From contig JAGQVR010000186.1 in the NCBI GenBank assembly GCA_020437875.1, positions 1 through 5,682 of the forward strand: DNA of 5,682 nucleotides, in the 5' to 3' direction. Shown here in pieces: positions 1-4,570 of the stretch. Position numbers and translations under genes: made by a program. The DNA comes from Flavobacteriales bacterium (GTDB lineage Bacteria > Bacteroidota > Bacteroidia > Flavobacteriales_F > PHOS-HE28). The first letter of the stretch is position 1; every line of letters begins with the position of its first letter. Under the pieces are notes generated by a model. That model saw nothing but the letters and a program-made list of their open reading frames with translations, was not told the DNA's origin and ran no database searches.

Positions 1-28
1 GCATGGGCAACAGCAACAGCGGTATCAT
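1..28 (-). CDS. N-terminal start of a probable exported protein, cut by the window edge
   Basis: On the minus strand an ATG at 28-26 is followed by codons reading M-I-P-L-L-L-L-P-M before the window ends. A run of leucines straight after the initiator is what the start of a signal peptide looks like. The ATG lies 5 nt after the stop codon of the exported protein at 34-807, on the same strand. That tight spacing suggests the second gene of a two-gene operon. Only nine codons are visible, so no family can be named. It could also be a chance ATG in a spacer. Confidence 0.4.
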
Positions 29-33
29 CGCTC

Positions 34-807
34 TCATGGTTCGATGCGCTGAACTACGGTGATGTAGAGTTCCTCATTCAACAGGAGGTCGATGTCACGC
101 AGGTGATCCCCTTGCGAGGGTGACTGCCTCAGGCGATAACGACCGGCCGACATCGGCCCCAGGTCGAAGGGGCTCACCTCCTCGTTCCAACTCTCGGTGA
201 GCACCTCTGTATCCGTGCGCACCGCGAAGTGGAAGTCCACCAGCCAGGTGCCCATGTCCTTCACGGAGATGCCATGGGATACGACGCGCGGTTCTCCACT
301 GCTGATGTATCCGAATACGAGTTCCATCCGTTCACCGGGTTGAGGGTTGAGCGGTCGTAGAAGCATGTATGCATCGAACGGCTCCCCGATCAAGGTATCG
401 CGCGGTACCCCGGTATCGATCACAAGTCCTCCCGGCTTCATCCGGTAGTGGCTTGGCCGCCACGCGATATCCCCGAGATCGATCCTCCTCGCATAGGGTG
501 CCCGGATGTACATGCTGCATCTTCCGGGTCCGTAGTCGGTGAAGGCGCGCAACTCGATGTCCACCCAACGACCATGCGCGTTCCTGATCGGATCGCAGGT
601 GATCGTCCCTTCGAAGCGTCCCGAACTCCTGTCCGGGGCCGTATTCGGCTGCAGCCAGCCCTCGGAGCGGATGCCGATGGTGGATGGCCCCATACCAGCG
701 ATGGGTTCCTGCCAGTTGATGATGCGGCCAGTGACATGGACCGTGGTCAAGGCCTGGATGCCCGACCGTGACCATATGAGCACCGCTATGAAAAGGGCCA
801 TGCGCAT
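34..807 (-). CDS. Exported protein of unknown function with an N-terminal beta-sandwich-like region
   Basis: I do not recognise this family. The frame is open from an ATG at 873 (279 aa), but I prefer the ATG at 807 (257 aa). From there the protein begins MRMALFIAVLIW, a signal peptide ending near residue 19 (SGIQA). The 22 residues gained from the upstream ATG are polar and would bury that peptide. The region after the signal has the pattern of a small regulatory or Ig-like beta-sandwich: VTGRIINWQEPI, then SSGRFEGTI, then alternating hydrophobic strands to about residue 115. This resembles carboxypeptidase-regulatory-like domains, but that is inference. Two cysteines (C71 and C97 in this numbering) could form a disulfide once exported. 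The second half has further strand-like segments and no catalytic motif. It is divergent from the T9SS cargo gene at 1019 and is followed after 5 nt by another apparent exported-protein start. Periplasm or cell surface is the expected location. Confidence 0.75.
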   Translation of the reverse strand: MRMALFIAVLIWSRSGIQALTTVHVTGRIINWQEPIAGMGPSTIGIRSEGWLQPNTAPDRSSGRFEGTITCDPIRNAHGRWVDIELRAFTDYGPGRCSMYIRAPYARRIDLGDIAWRPSHYRMKPGGLVIDTGVPRDTLIGEPFDAYMLLRPLNPQPGERMELVFGYISSGEPRVVSHGISVKDMGTWLVDFHFAVRTDTEVLTESWNEEVSPFDLGPMSAGRYRLRQSPSQGDHLRDIDLLLNEELYITVVQRIEP

Positions 808-831
808 GTGCGTCCGTACACCACTTCCACC

Positions 832-839
832 CAAAGGTT
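832..839 (-). promoter_or_regulatory. Candidate Bacteroidota -7 box (AACCTTTG)
   Basis: Read on the minus strand, AACCTTTG matches the Bacteroidota -7 consensus TAnnTTTG at five of six fixed positions. It ends 24 nt before the preferred ATG at 807 and lies inside the longer alternative reading from 873, so it would favour the shorter protein. No TTTG-type -33 element is visible at the usual distance. Such a short motif can arise by chance. Confidence 0.25.
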
Positions 840-920
840 CATCATCCGCCGGCTCGTGCCGTATATTGCTCATAGCGGACAGCCAAGGGCCTTGTGTTCA
901 CATCCTTTGCCCGGTCTCGA

Positions 921-955
921 TGTTGGGATACGATGACCTTCATCGTTGACCAACA
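921..955. repeat. Imperfect 35-bp palindrome in the divergent intergenic region
   Basis: Outer arms TGTTGG (921-926) and CCAACA (950-955) are perfect inverted copies. Inner arms ACGATG (930-935) and CATCGT (941-946) are also perfect. They are separated by a 3x3 mismatch block (927-929 against 947-949) and a 5-nt centre (936-940). In total 12 of 15 positions pair. It lies between two divergently transcribed genes for exported proteins, 63 nt before the ATG at 1019 and 113 nt from the ATG at 807. It could be an operator for a dimeric regulator. It could also be an RNA hairpin in a leader if a promoter lies outside it. Confidence 0.5.
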
Positions 956-1018
956 CCTGCCGAACGCTTCTGAAAGTGATCAGCAAGTAGAGCTCCATAC
1001 CGACCAATACCTCGACAC

Positions 1019-1834
1019 ATGCGAACAACTCTCCTCCTACCCGCCCTCCTCCTCTCCACCGCCCCATTGCTTGGCCAGACCACCGAAGGCTTCGAGACCG
1101 GATATGCCGACGGGGCAACATCCTTCAACGGACCGACGGGAGAGACCTTCCTGCTGACCTCCGACCTGCGCATCACCAACTTCGACACCTACGGCGCAGG
1201 AGGCAGTGACTGGTTCATCGACACGGGGATCCTGGAAGGGAACGACAACATGCCGGCATCACAGATCGTCCTGCAGGACCCCCTGAAGACCTTCACCCTC
1301 CAGAGCGTGAAGATGTGGACGAGCGGGACCGATGGGAGTAACTACGCCGTGGGCTTCGTCACACTGGCCGGCACCGGACCGGGAGGCACCGTATCCCATG
1401 TCTTCACGGTTGCCCCGACCGGCAACTCCGGTCTTGACTGGGTGGAGCTTTCCATGAATGGCACGCTCCTTCAAGGCGCGGCGCTACAGTCACTCACCGT
1501 GACCTATGGCAGTACGTTGAACTATGTCTCCCTTGATGACCTCACGTACACCATAGCGCCCGTGGTAGGTATCGAAGAAGCGAATGCGTTGAAGGCGGTC
1601 CGGCTATTCCCCACGGTCGCCACCGATGTCCTTCAGGTCGACTTGAGCGGGCTGGAAGGCAACGTCGGGATCCGCATCATCGATGAATTGGGTCGCGCTG
1701 TGGCGTTGGATCGGCTGACCGGCGGTGGCTTGGTACCCATCGAGGTGAGCGACTTGAAGAACGGCGCCTACCAATTGGAGATCGTCACCCACCATGGGGA
1801 TCGGAGGGCCCTGCGTTTCTTAAAGGGTTCCTGA
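1019..1834 (+). CDS. Secreted beta-rich protein with T9SS type A sorting domain
   Basis: This 271-aa protein should cross the inner membrane by Sec and the outer membrane by the type IX secretion system. The signal peptide is residues 1-19, with cleavage likely before Q20 (PLLG/QTTEGFE). Residues 22-178 form one strand-rich domain ending in VSLDDLTYT. A closing strand of that type is common in jelly-roll or lectin-like extracellular domains, but I cannot assign a family or a ligand. A short linker (about 180-192) leads to a C-terminal domain from 193 to 271 with T9SS type A landmarks: VRLFPTVATDVLQV, then IRIIDELGRAV, then IEVSDLKNGAYQLEI, ending in RFLKGS. The usual asparagine-proline of the first motif (YPNPA) is replaced by TV. 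In known systems this tail is removed during export and the cargo is released or anchored to surface lipopolysaccharide. There is no cysteine. The ATG at 1019 gives the signal peptide directly. The component genes of the secretion machine are not in this window. Confidence 0.92.
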   Translation: MRTTLLLPALLLSTAPLLGQTTEGFETGYADGATSFNGPTGETFLLTSDLRITNFDTYGAGGSDWFIDTGILEGNDNMPASQIVLQDPLKTFTLQSVKMWTSGTDGSNYAVGFVTLAGTGPGGTVSHVFTVAPTGNSGLDWVELSMNGTLLQGAALQSLTVTYGSTLNYVSLDDLTYTIAPVVGIEEANALKAVRLFPTVATDVLQVDLSGLEGNVGIRIIDELGRAVALDRLTGGGLVPIEVSDLKNGAYQLEIVTHHGDRRALRFLKGS

Positions 1835-1888
1835 CCGCATGATGGGCGTGGTAGCTCGTGCAACCCGCTGCTAGTGTACGATCGAACC
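1835..1888. other. Short spacer between two plus-strand exported-protein genes
   Basis: This 54-nt gap shows no terminator with a T-tract. It holds only 4-bp inverted matches (TAGC and GCTA). TAGCTCG at 1852-1858 vaguely resembles a -7 box, but too weakly to call. Co-transcription of the genes on either side is possible. Confidence 0.3.
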
Positions 1889-2506
1889 ATGCTCTTCCGA
1901 GCGTGTATATCGGGTGGCGTCCGACCGGCCGCATCTCGCACCCCCGTGATCCGCACCCTGCTCGTCTGCCTCATCGCCGTGCCGCTGGCCGCGCAGCCTG
2001 ATCCGGCATGGCTCGACCGGCCGTGCCCGCAGCAGAGCCGTGACCTGTTCCCCATCGAGGTCGGTCCGGCAAGCCTTGTACTCGGCATGAATGTGACCAG
2101 GACAGAGGATGTGCCGAGTAGTGCAGGACACTGCATCCAAGTGATCACCACCGCCCCGCAGGCTTCGTTCCTCTACGTGATCGATCAACGCGGCAACCCC
2201 GATCACTACCACCCGCTTCCCGGGAACATGTTGCATCCTGACAGTCTCGGGCGTGATCTCGCATGGGGACGCATGAGATGGCACCCTGGTCTGGTCGAAC
2301 TGGCCCATAGGGGATACGGCTCCTTCTTCACGGACAAGAGCTGGCATCCCATCCATCCGAATGGCACGGTCGACCTTGTGATGCGAACGACGATGGACGG
2401 AACGACCTGGCTCATCGCCTTCCGGGTGCGCACCAACACGAGCGAGGGCTTCGAGTCATTGACCCGCTTGGGCATGGCGCGTGATGGAGGGATCCTTCGT
2501 TGGTGA
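1889..2506 (+). CDS. Small exported protein of unknown function
   Basis: I do not recognise this family. From the ATG at 1889 the protein has 205 aa. A hydrophobic core at residues 23-35 ends in PLAAQ, a typical signal peptidase I site, with cleavage near residue 35-36. The 20 residues before it (MLFRACISGG and on) make an unusually long N-region. A GTG at 1946 would give a cleaner signal (VIRTLLVCLIAVPLAAQ) and a 186-aa precursor, so the start is open. A GTG at 1874 is also in frame but less likely. The mature part has two cysteines (C46 and C82), which could form a disulfide. It has several aromatic and histidine-containing loops (DHYHPLP, RWHPG, SWHPIHP) and alternating strand-like segments toward the C-terminus. 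It has no T9SS tail, lipobox or transmembrane helix, so it is probably periplasmic. It follows the T9SS cargo gene by 54 nt on the same strand. Any functional link is inference. Confidence 0.72.
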   Translation: MLFRACISGGVRPAASRTPVIRTLLVCLIAVPLAAQPDPAWLDRPCPQQSRDLFPIEVGPASLVLGMNVTRTEDVPSSAGHCIQVITTAPQASFLYVIDQRGNPDHYHPLPGNMLHPDSLGRDLAWGRMRWHPGLVELAHRGYGSFFTDKSWHPIHPNGTVDLVMRTTMDGTTWLIAFRVRTNTSEGFESLTRLGMARDGGILRW

Positions 2507-2514
2507 TCATCACC
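2502..2514. repeat. Perfect short palindrome overlapping a stop codon
   Basis: GGTGAT and ATCACC flank a single central C, and the TGA stop of the preceding gene (2504-2506) lies inside the first arm. As RNA only four base pairs with a 5-nt loop could form, so it is a weak hairpin. GTGATC is also a frequent valine-isoleucine codon pair here, so chance is a fair explanation. Confidence 0.3.
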
Positions 2515-2522
2515 GCCACACG

Positions 2523-2547
2523 CACTTTGCACACGGCACGCAAGGTG
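2523..2547 (+). terminator. Candidate stem-loop downstream of the 1889-2506 gene
   Basis: CACTTTGC (2523-2530) pairs with GCAAGGTG (2540-2547) over eight positions with one G-U wobble, leaving a 9-nt loop. It begins 17 nt after the stop codon. No T-tract follows, so it is not a textbook intrinsic terminator. It may protect an mRNA 3' end or be fortuitous. Its distal arm overlaps a second inverted repeat, GTGATCC (2545-2551) with GGATCAC (2568-2574), so the two structures would compete. Confidence 0.3.
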
Positions 2548-2618
2548 ATCCGACCGCATTGCATGCTGGATCACATCGCTTGAACATGTGGATCGGCGCG
2601 GCTTCCAGAAATATTTCG

Positions 2619-2626
2619 TATCTTGC
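2619..2626 (+). promoter_or_regulatory. Candidate -7 box for the RRM gene (TATCTTGC)
   Basis: TATCTTGC resembles the Bacteroidota -7 box TAnnTTTG with one T missing from the T-tract. It lies in a more AT-rich patch (2609-2625) of an otherwise GC-rich spacer. No TTG element is at the proper distance upstream. The nearest, TTGAAC at 2580-2585, is about 36 nt away and so too far. If used, it would give the RRM gene a leader of about 90 nt. Confidence 0.3.
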
Positions 2627-2653
2627 GCACGGACATTGCTCAACGTGCTCTTG

Positions 2654-2667
2654 GGGCCAATTGGTCC
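2654..2667 (+). promoter_or_regulatory. Palindrome in the leader of the RRM gene
   Basis: GGGCCAATTGGTCC is self-complementary with one G-T pair. The central CCAATTGG is perfect. It sits 53-66 nt before the ATG of the RRM protein. As RNA it could form a 5-bp stem with an AATT loop. As DNA it could be an operator. A second 4-bp stem (CCGG with CCGG) follows at once at 2666-2678. Leader structures that control RNA-binding protein genes are known in other bacteria, but a role here is inference. Confidence 0.35.
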
Positions 2668-2719
2668 GGCCGTTCCGGTCAGCGCGAGTTACATCTTATC
2701 AACCTTAAACCCTGCACGC

Positions 2720-2971
2720 ATGAACATATTCGTGGGGCGACTGACCCATGCCATCACCGACCTTCATCTGGAACTCCTATTCGGCCACTTCGGCCAGGTT
2801 GACAAGGCACGCATCGTGACCGACCGCGTGACCGGGGAGAGCCGCGGCTTCGGCTTCGTGGAGATGAAGAACGAGCGCGAGGCCGTGAAGGCGATCAACA
2901 AGCTCGATGGTGTGAAGCTCGAGAACACGATCCTGCGGGTGAAGCCCGCCTACGACCGCACCGAGAATTAG
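2720..2971 (+). CDS. Single-RRM RNA-binding protein
   Basis: This 83-aa cytoplasmic protein is one RNA recognition motif and almost nothing else. RNP2 is IFVGRL at residues 3-8. RNP1 is RGFGFVEM at 42-49, with the aromatic RNA-stacking residues F44 and F46 present and the eighth position M rather than F or Y. The pattern TDRVTGESRGFGFVEM and the later EAVKAINKLDG (54-64) are classic RRM spacing. Small RRM proteins of this kind occur in Bacteroidota and cyanobacteria, bind single-stranded RNA and have been linked to post-transcriptional or cold-response regulation. Many relatives carry a glycine- or arginine-rich tail. This one ends soon after the fold (AYDRTEN). The ATG at 2720 is chosen because MNIFVG is the standard start of the family. 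Upstream in-frame codons to a GTG at 2588 do not look like protein. It converges on the transporter gene with a 5-nt gap. Confidence 0.96.
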   Translation: MNIFVGRLTHAITDLHLELLFGHFGQVDKARIVTDRVTGESRGFGFVEMKNEREAVKAINKLDGVKLENTILRVKPAYDRTEN

Positions 2972-2984
2972 GTCGGTCACTTTT
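2960..2984 (+). terminator. Weak hairpin at the convergent stop codons of the RRM and transporter genes
   Basis: ACCGA (2960-2964) pairs with TCGGT (2973-2977) around an 8-nt loop, followed by CAC and TTTT at 2981-2984. It covers the TAG of the RRM gene and touches the TGA of the opposing transporter gene. The stem is only 5 bp, so it is a marginal intrinsic terminator for the plus-strand gene. Confidence 0.28.
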
Positions 2985-4209
2985 CGATCGCCGGCTGCTC
3001 GGTGATGGATGGACGAACCATCCGTTCGAGCACCAGCAGCCCGCCCAAGGCCACCAACAACAACGCGGTGAAGAACCACCAGGTGGTCATGTACCCCACG
3101 CTGGCCACGAGCCGGAGCCCGAGCGTGTGCCCGATGATGTGCGCAACGCTCCAGGAGATCGTGAACAAGGCCATGTAAGCTCCCGGCTTGCCACGGTCCG
3201 ATCGTTCATAGGCGAAGCGGTTCATGAAGGGGAAGTTGAGCATCTCCCCGAAGGTCATCAGCACCATGCCCACCCACAGGAAGGCGATGAAGGGGGCGAA
3301 CACGAGCACCACGAAGCTCAATGCGAACAAGACCACGCTCACGCGCAGCAAGCGGAACAGGGGCACACGACCATCCTCACACCCCTTGACCAACGGCATC
3401 TCCACAAGGAAGATGATGAGCCCATTCGCGCCGAGCAGCAGACCGATGTACTCCTCGCTCAGGCCGTGCACCTCGCTGTAGAACAAGGGCACCGTGCTGA
3501 AGTACTGGAGGAAGGGGATGCTGATGAGCGTGACGATCATCAGGAAGAACAGGAAAGGTCGATCCTTGTAGGGTGACGCCTTGGCCGCGTTCTCCAGAGG
3601 CTGGTCGACGGCACCGGCCTCCTTGCGCGGCAGCCAACGCAGCAACATGGCCATCGCCAGCAAGCAGGTGATCCCATCCACCCAGAACAGGCCGGCGTAG
3701 CTCCAACTGGTGATGATGAGTCCTCCGATCGCGGGCCCCAGGCTGAAGCCCAAATTGATCGCAAGCCGGATGAGTGTGACGGCGCGTGTTCGGTTCTCCG
3801 GTCGTGCATATTGGCGGATCGCGACGAACATCGCCGGCCTGAATCCATCCGACAGGACCATCAATCCGAAGATCGCCAACCCGAACGGCACCGCGCCACG
3901 CACATGCTGCAGCACCAGGAACGCGAGTCCAGAGGTCAACAGCGACCCGACCATCACCTCGTAGAAGCCGATCCGGTCGGTCAGTCGGCCTCCCAGCCAC
4001 GACCCCACCACCGACCCCGCACCGAAGCAGCTCATGATCCATCCCACCTGCTCGAGCGTGAGGCCCATGTCCTTGGTGAGATACAGACTGAGGAAGGGCA
4101 CCACCATCGTGCCCGCCCGATTCACGAAGGTAATGAGCGTGAGCAGCCAGATCCCGCGACCGAAGCCACGGAACGAATCCACGTAATAGCGCCAGGCACG
4201 GCTCATCAT
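2977..4209 (-). CDS. Major facilitator superfamily transporter (multidrug-efflux-like)
   Basis: This 410-aa inner-membrane protein has about 12 hydrophobic helices in two halves of six, joined by a polar cytoplasmic loop near residues 193-217. Two MFS signatures are present. The loop between helices 2 and 3 carries motif A (GGRLTDRIG, residues 73-81). Helix 5 carries motif C (LGFSLGPAIGG, about 153-163), which is typical of drug-proton antiporters. The first helix contains NRAGTMVVPFLSLYL, usual for the MDR-type MFS group. Substrate cannot be read from sequence, and export of small molecules by proton antiport is the likeliest role. In the second half, GAYMALFTISWSVAHIIG is followed by H-T-L-G, where I would expect proline in place of the histidine. 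The start is taken as the ATG at 4209. A GTG two codons earlier (4215) and a second ATG at 4206 are equally readable. The length is normal for the family. The gene is divergent from the 95-aa helical gene and converges on the RRM gene. Confidence 0.94.
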   Translation of the reverse strand: MMSRAWRYYVDSFRGFGRGIWLLTLITFVNRAGTMVVPFLSLYLTKDMGLTLEQVGWIMSCFGAGSVVGSWLGGRLTDRIGFYEVMVGSLLTSGLAFLVLQHVRGAVPFGLAIFGLMVLSDGFRPAMFVAIRQYARPENRTRAVTLIRLAINLGFSLGPAIGGLIITSWSYAGLFWVDGITCLLAMAMLLRWLPRKEAGAVDQPLENAAKASPYKDRPFLFFLMIVTLISIPFLQYFSTVPLFYSEVHGLSEEYIGLLLGANGLIIFLVEMPLVKGCEDGRVPLFRLLRVSVVLFALSFVVLVFAPFIAFLWVGMVLMTFGEMLNFPFMNRFAYERSDRGKPGAYMALFTISWSVAHIIGHTLGLRLVASVGYMTTWWFFTALLLVALGGLLVLERMVRPSITEQPAIEK

Positions 4210-4219
4210 CTCCACACCG

Positions 4220-4227
4220 CGAACCTA
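4220..4227 (-). promoter_or_regulatory. Candidate -7 box for the transporter gene (TAGGTTCG)
   Basis: Read on the minus strand, TAGGTTCG fits TAnnTTTG at five of six fixed positions and ends 10 nt before the ATG at 4209. This would give a very short or nearly absent leader. No -33 element is evident. It is paired with a similar box facing the other way at 4251-4258. Confidence 0.33.
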
Positions 4228-4250
4228 TATGCCAGGCCGATATGGCCGCG

Positions 4251-4258
4251 CATCTTTG
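4251..4258 (+). promoter_or_regulatory. Candidate -7 box for the 95-aa gene (CATCTTTG)
   Basis: CATCTTTG matches TAnnTTTG at five of six fixed positions and ends 8 nt before the ATG at 4267, implying a very short leader. The box lies within the loop and second arm of a small perfect inverted repeat (GCCGC at 4245-4249, GCGGC at 4258-4262). Another GGCC repeat (4235-4238, 4244-4247) is adjacent. No -33 element is visible. Confidence 0.33.
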
Positions 4259-4266
4259 CGGCGACC

Positions 4267-4554
4267 ATGACCGACACCGAGCTCATCCGCGACCTGCGCA
4301 TCCTGCAACGTACCACCCTCATGCTGCAGACCGAACTGCGCCACGGCCATGTCGACAGTGGCCTGATCGATGCGATCGACCGGATGATGGAACGCGGGAT
4401 CGCCACCGATGAACGGTGCGCGGAATTGCGTGACGCGGTGGATGCGCTTCGCGAGAACACACTGACCCCGCGCGAAGAACTGCATGGCGATACCATCCGT
4501 GCGTGCGAAGCGCTGAAGGACCGGATCGATGCGGTGATCGGTCAGCTCATGTGA
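4267..4554 (+). CDS. Small all-helical cytoplasmic protein of unknown function
   Basis: I do not recognise this 95-aa protein. It has no signal peptide, membrane segment or glycine-rich loop. The sequence is charged and rich in leucine, arginine, aspartate and glutamate, and reads as about four amphipathic helices: roughly residues 3-26, 30-43, 46-64 and 67-94. Breaks at HVDS, GIATDE and TLTPRE look like helix caps. A small helical bundle or a dimerising coiled coil is likely. Cysteines are at C51 and C80. The reading frame continues open far upstream across the antisense strand of the transporter gene, but those upstream codons are proline- and histidine-rich and do not look like protein. 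The ATG at 4267 directly follows a promoter-like box and starts the helical pattern. It is divergent from the transporter gene, so it could be a linked regulator or an unrelated neighbour. It has no recognisable helix-turn-helix. Confidence 0.75.
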   Translation: MTDTELIRDLRILQRTTLMLQTELRHGHVDSGLIDAIDRMMERGIATDERCAELRDAVDALRENTLTPREELHGDTIRACEALKDRIDAVIGQLM

Positions 4555-4570
4555 TCCGAGCGATCACCGC
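4531..4570. terminator. Perfect 10-bp inverted repeat spanning convergent stop codons
   Basis: GCGGTGATCG (4531-4540) and CGATCACCGC (4561-4570) are exact inverted copies separated by 20 nt. The spacer can add an inner CTC (4546-4548) to GAG (4558-4560) pairing. The stop codon of the 95-aa gene (4552-4554) lies in the loop, and the stop codon of the opposing gene (4564-4566) lies in the right arm. Transcripts from either side would carry the same hairpin at their 3' end, which is the geometry of a bidirectional terminator. Neither strand shows a T-tract after the stem, so termination might need Rho, or the stem may serve mRNA stability. Confidence 0.55.

Noticed and set aside
808..873. Longer start for the exported protein at 34-807, from the ATG at 873
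   Set aside because: It would put 22 polar residues ahead of a typical signal peptide. A promoter-like box also lies within this stretch. It cannot be fully excluded.
332..949. Open frames on both strands overlapping the exported protein at 34-807
   Set aside because: Their compositions are arginine-, histidine- and proline-rich shadows. Only the frame from 807 or 873 gives a signal peptide and a plausible fold.
870..1188. Several open frames on both strands across the divergent intergenic region
   Set aside because: They overlap each other and the start of the T9SS cargo gene, lack coding character and cross the palindrome.
2485..2580. Small frame continuing past the stop of the 1889-2506 gene (reading VIITATRTLH), suggesting a frameshifted C-terminus
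   Set aside because: The preceding gene ends naturally, and there is no homopolymer or homology evidence for a frameshift.
2588..2719. Extension of the RRM protein upstream to a GTG at 2588
   Set aside because: RRM proteins of this type begin at MNIFVG. The upstream translation has no RRM-like features and covers the candidate promoter and palindrome.
3127..3576. 149-codon plus-strand open frame opposite the transporter
   Set aside because: The product is dominated by H, E and Q, the mirror image of hydrophobic codons on the other strand. It is a shadow of the real gene.
3811..4266. Long in-frame upstream extension of the 95-aa gene across the antisense strand of the transporter
   Set aside because: It is fully antisense to a clear MFS gene, its translation is rich in H, P, R and Q repeats without structure, and open antisense frames are expected at this GC content.
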